A DNA stretch of 64,000 bases from Streptomyces sp. SID13031. Lineage in GTDB: Bacteria > Actinomycetota > Actinomycetes > Propionibacteriales > Kribbellaceae. Shown piece after piece: positions 61,274 to 64,000 of this stretch. The stretch lies in NCBI RefSeq assembly GCF_010548305.1, contig NZ_JAAGLV010000016.1, positions 124,001 through 188,000 of the forward strand, given 5' to 3'. The translations under genes were made by a program, and so were the position numbers. The notes below the pieces were generated by a model. It saw only the letters and a program-made list of their open reading frames with translations. It searched no databases and was not told the DNA's origin. Within the stretch, counting starts at the first letter, position 1, and each line of letters opens with the position of its first letter.

Positions 61274-62655
61274 CTACTAGCCTGCTGATGGTTGGGGCAG
61301 AGATGCTCAACTGGTCCGACCTGCGTCCCAGTGATGGACGCCCGGCGACCGGCGGCCCGGCGACGGCGGCGCTGCTGGACGCCACGCTGCGGCCGACCGA
61401 CAAGGTGCTCGTCGCGGGCCCGCACTCCCTGCAACTACTCGACCTGATCGCCACCAAGGTCACCACGGTCGACGTACTGGTCCGCTCTGCACCCGACGCC
61501 GAGCAGATCGCCCGCGTCGTCAGCGGCCGCGTCTACTGCGGCGCCCTCGACCGCTTCACCGGCACCGACCTGTACGACGTGGTCGTGGCGCTCGACGGAT
61601 TGCCGCGACTGGTCGGCCCCGACACCCCCTCGATGAGCTGGACCGATGCTCTCGCATTGCTCAAGGCGCGGATGGCTCCCCGGGGGCGACTGCTGCTCGC
61701 CGCCGAGAACGCCTTCGGTATCGAGCGGCTGATCCAGCCCGACGTCACCGCCGCGGTCCCCCGCAACGCGGATTGGCCGAGTGTTGTCGACGGCGCCCTC
61801 GCGGCACCGATCGGTTTGGCCGCCATCCGAACCGCGCTCGGCGCTCTGGCCGCCGGTACCACCCTCTACTGCGCCTATCCCGACCTGGTCTCCGCCGATC
61901 TCGCTCTGCTCGACCCGACCGGCCCGCTGACCGCCGCCGCGATCGCCAGGTCTGTTGCCGCGCGCTACAGCGGACCGACCTTGATGGACCCCTATCGCCT
62001 GATCCAGGACGCCGTCGCCGCCGGACTCGGTCGCGAGCTGGCGCCGGTCTGGTACTTCGTTGTCGGCGACAAGACCCCTGAAACCCTCCCAGGCAAGGCG
62101 ATTCCGACCGGCAACGGCGTGCTGCTGGAAGAACAGTTGCTGGCGGCACTGAAGCTCGACGACCAGGCAGCACTCCGGCGTGCGGTTCCTGCGTATGTCA
62201 CCTGGGTGCATTCTCTGGATCCGGAGTCGGCAGCGATCGCCTCGCCGGACAACGTGATCGCGGATGGTACAAAATACCGGCTGTTCGGTAGTGGCGTGGT
62301 GGTTTCCGGTGGCGCCGTGGAGCACCTGGCACGCTTCGTCCGGCGGGCGCAGGAAGCGGGCTCTCGGCAACCATGGTCGGGTGACACTCAAGCCTTGACC
62401 GCACGGCTCGCCTCGATGGCGGGCCTCGAAGTCGAGGGCGAGCTGACCGTTGCCCTCGACAACCTCAGGCCACAGGGTCAGGCCGAACAGCTCGCCACCA
62501 TCGCGCGGCTGTCCCAAGAGCTCGCCGACGCAGGAGAGCAGGCGACCTGGTTCGAGAGCCAGCTGGACGGGATCCGGCGGTCCCGGCCGTACCGGATCGG
62601 TCATGCGGTGCTCAACCCGGCTCGCGTCATCGTGAAGCGGCTCCGGCGGCTCTGA
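61270..62655 (+). CDS. Methyltransferase-like surface-polymer protein, copy 2 of a duplicated module
   Basis: 461 aa, GTG start overlapping pseC by 4 bp. It aligns with the protein at 44696 in order: MVGAEMLNWSDLRPSDG, DKVLVAGPHSLQLLDLI, YDVVVALDGLPRLVG, GRLLLAAENAFGIERLI, and a coiled-coil C-terminus ending in RIGHAVLNPARVIVKRLRRL. It lacks the Ser/Thr linker of copy 1. The Rossmann-like region hints at a SAM methyltransferase, but the glycine-rich motif is not clear. The immediate partner gene is the HHxNHxYG protein, as in copy 1. Confidence 0.6.
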   Translation: MTTSLLMVGAEMLNWSDLRPSDGRPATGGPATAALLDATLRPTDKVLVAGPHSLQLLDLIATKVTTVDVLVRSAPDAEQIARVVSGRVYCGALDRFTGTDLYDVVVALDGLPRLVGPDTPSMSWTDALALLKARMAPRGRLLLAAENAFGIERLIQPDVTAAVPRNADWPSVVDGALAAPIGLAAIRTALGALAAGTTLYCAYPDLVSADLALLDPTGPLTAAAIARSVAARYSGPTLMDPYRLIQDAVAAGLGRELAPVWYFVVGDKTPETLPGKAIPTGNGVLLEEQLLAALKLDDQAALRRAVPAYVTWVHSLDPESAAIASPDNVIADGTKYRLFGSGVVVSGGAVEHLARFVRRAQEAGSRQPWSGDTQALTARLASMAGLEVEGELTVALDNLRPQGQAEQLATIARLSQELADAGEQATWFESQLDGIRRSRPYRIGHAVLNPARVIVKRLRRL

Positions 62656-63485
62656 TGCACCACGCCAACCACTTCTACGGCCACGCGCACGTGATGGCCG
62701 CGTACGCCGGGCTGCGCGGCTCGCCCCGGATCTGGGGCTATCTCCAGCACGGCTGGAACATCCTCGACGGGTTCGCGTACAACACCGCCTTCGTCGCCGG
62801 GATGCCCAAGTTCGTCTGGTCGGACAGCGTCCGGCGGCGCGGCTTCTCGATGGGGCTTCGCAACCAGTCGGTGATCGGCGCGCCCTGGCTCTACCTGTTG
62901 CGCGTGCACCCCGAGCTGGCGACGCCCGCCGAAGATGCTCAGGGCACCATCTTCTACCCGTTCCACGGCTGGGAAGGCCAGCACGTCCTGGGCGACCACG
63001 GCCGGATCGTTGCCTCGATCAACGAGCACGAGCAGGGCCCGGTGACGGTCTGCCTGTACTGGAACGAGTACGAGAACCCGGCCATCCGGCAGGTCTACGA
63101 GCAGGCCGGCTTCCGCGTCATCACGCACGGCTACCGCGGCCTGCACTGGCGCAAGACCGACAAGGACTTCCTGCTCAAGCAGCTCAAGGAGATCCGCAGA
63201 CACCGCCGGGTCGCCTCCAACCGGCTCAGCTCCGCGGTTCTGTACGGCGCGTCGCTCGGCCTGCAGCCCGGCGTCTACGGAGACCCTATGCTGCTGGAGG
63301 ACGAGCACCCTTCGTTCGGCGGTCAGGCGCGGATCAAGCGACTGTGGCCCGAGCTGGACCAGCCGTACGTACCGCTCGAGCTGGCCCGCGAGTTCACCGA
63401 CACCGAGCTCGGGGTCGAGAACCTCGCCCACCCGGCGGAGATCCGGGAAATGTTCCAATGGACGACCAAGAAGGCATTTCAGTGA
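62655..63485 (+). CDS. HHxNHxYG protein, copy 2 (putative GT-B-like transferase)
   Basis: 276 aa, ATG overlapping the preceding stop by one base. MHHANHFYGHAHVMAAYAG, YLQHGWNILDG, FVWSDSVRRRG, GAPWLYLL, PFHGWEGQHVLGDHGRIV, YWNEYENPAIRQVYEQAGFR and VYGDPMLLEDEHPSFGGQAR parallel the copy at 46467. Lengths are identical. Given its place between pseC and a cytidylyltransferase, transfer of a nonulosonic acid is one hypothesis. Confidence 0.55.
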   Translation: MHHANHFYGHAHVMAAYAGLRGSPRIWGYLQHGWNILDGFAYNTAFVAGMPKFVWSDSVRRRGFSMGLRNQSVIGAPWLYLLRVHPELATPAEDAQGTIFYPFHGWEGQHVLGDHGRIVASINEHEQGPVTVCLYWNEYENPAIRQVYEQAGFRVITHGYRGLHWRKTDKDFLLKQLKEIRRHRRVASNRLSSAVLYGASLGLQPGVYGDPMLLEDEHPSFGGQARIKRLWPELDQPYVPLELAREFTDTELGVENLAHPAEIREMFQWTTKKAFQ

Positions 63486-64000
63486 CCTACACGGGGAAAA
63501 TCGGCATCATCACGCAGGCTCGCGCGACGAGCACCCGGCTACCGGCCAAGGTGCTGCTCACCGCCGCCGGCCGGAGCTACCTCGAGCACCACGTCGAGCG
63601 GCTGGCGGCGACCGGGCTGCCGGTGATCGTCGCGACCACCACCAACGTGGACGACGACCCGATCGTGATCCTCACCGAGAAGCTCGGCCTGCCGGTCTTC
63701 CGGGGCAGCGAGGAGGACGTCCTGTCCCGATTCGCCGGCGCCGCCACGCAGTACGGGCTGGACGGGGTCGTCCGGGTCACCTCGGACTGCCCGCTGATCG
63801 ACGCGGAGGTCGTTGCCACCGGCGTCGACCGCTGGCGCGCGGAGGGCGACGAGAGCCTGTACCTGTCGAACTGCCTGGAGCGGACCTATCCCCGCGGGAT
63901 GGACTACGAGGTGTTCTCGACCGCGCGGCTGCTGGAGGCCGACGCGAAAGCGACTCTCCAGGCCGATCGCGAGCACGTCACGTCGTACCTGCACCAGAAC
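63482..64000 (+). CDS. SpsF/PseF-like cytidylyltransferase, 3' truncated by window edge
   Basis: 173 aa visible from the GTG at 63482 (4-bp overlap with the previous stop). The nucleotide-binding start is GIITQARATSTRLPAKVLL, followed by FRGSEEDVLSRFAGAA, VRVTSDCPLIDAEVV and YPRGMDYEVFS. These are typical of SpsF-type CMP-sugar transferases rather than the classical PseF opening. In this operon it is the best candidate to activate pseudaminic acid as CMP-Pse, but the remainder lies outside the window. Confidence 0.75.
   Translation, partial: MTYTGKIGIITQARATSTRLPAKVLLTAAGRSYLEHHVERLAATGLPVIVATTTNVDDDPIVILTEKLGLPVFRGSEEDVLSRFAGAATQYGLDGVVRVTSDCPLIDAEVVATGVDRWRAEGDESLYLSNCLERTYPRGMDYEVFSTARLLEADAKATLQADREHVTSYLHQN

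Overview
The window is high-GC, gene-dense actinobacterial chromosome. GTG starts are common, 4-bp stop/start overlaps are frequent, and there is a Flp/Tad pilus locus, a 6C small RNA, secreted multidomain chitinases and LacI/TetR/MarR-type control sites. Gene content fits a soil member of the Propionibacteriales (Kribbella or Nocardioides-like). That placement is inference; no rRNA or tRNA gene is visible. No IS element, CRISPR array or prophage was recognised.

Region 1 (1-10.8 kb): a Tad (tight adherence) pilus operon on the minus strand, ssd/tadZ, tadA, tadB, tadC, then DUF4244 pilin, tadE and a tadE-like gene, followed by a NYN-domain gene. It is split between tadC and the pilin by about 4.4 kb of unrelated DNA holding a truncated aldo/keto reductase, an M16 peptidase-like protein with a PH-like tail, a decayed ATP-dependent DNA ligase remnant, a chloramphenicol-phosphotransferase-like kinase and a YciI protein.

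Region 2 (10.8-20.6 kb): a chitin island with three secreted GH18 chitinases (CBM5/12, CBM2+FN3 and CBM16-like+FN3 architectures), an SGNH esterase, an MFS exporter and a LuxR-type regulator translationally coupled to the third chitinase. A perfect CebR-type palindrome precedes that chitinase. Next to it is a minus-strand 6C RNA and the HAD-IB phosphatase that in Mycobacterium adjoins ssd, so the island appears inserted into an otherwise conserved ssd-6C-HAD neighbourhood.

Region 3 (20.6-39.5 kb): mixed housekeeping and small operons. These include a Fic-like protein, a GT2/TagF-type glycerophosphotransferase, argS preceded by an Arg-rich leader peptide, an esterase, a double GNAT, a DHA2 exporter with TetR regulator, an RmlC-like epimerase, a DUF2786 protein, an ABM protein, an ACP/AMP-ligase/SDR cassette, the first of three paralogous large membrane proteins, and a GH10-like hydrolase.

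Region 4 (39.5-64 kb, open at the right edge): a surface-glycopolymer locus. Homologues of the pseudaminic acid pathway are present as pseH-pseI, pseG, pseB-pseC and a truncated SpsF/PseF-like cytidylyltransferase. Around them lie GT2 transferases, a WecE/WecD-like pair for a 4-acetamido sugar, two more of the giant membrane proteins, a nucleotidyltransferase-methyltransferase fusion, and a two-gene module of unknown function present twice (44.7-47.3 kb and 61.3-63.5 kb). A VapBC toxin-antitoxin pair sits inside the locus. The likely product is a nonulosonic-acid-containing cell-wall polymer or glycan; this is inferred from gene content.
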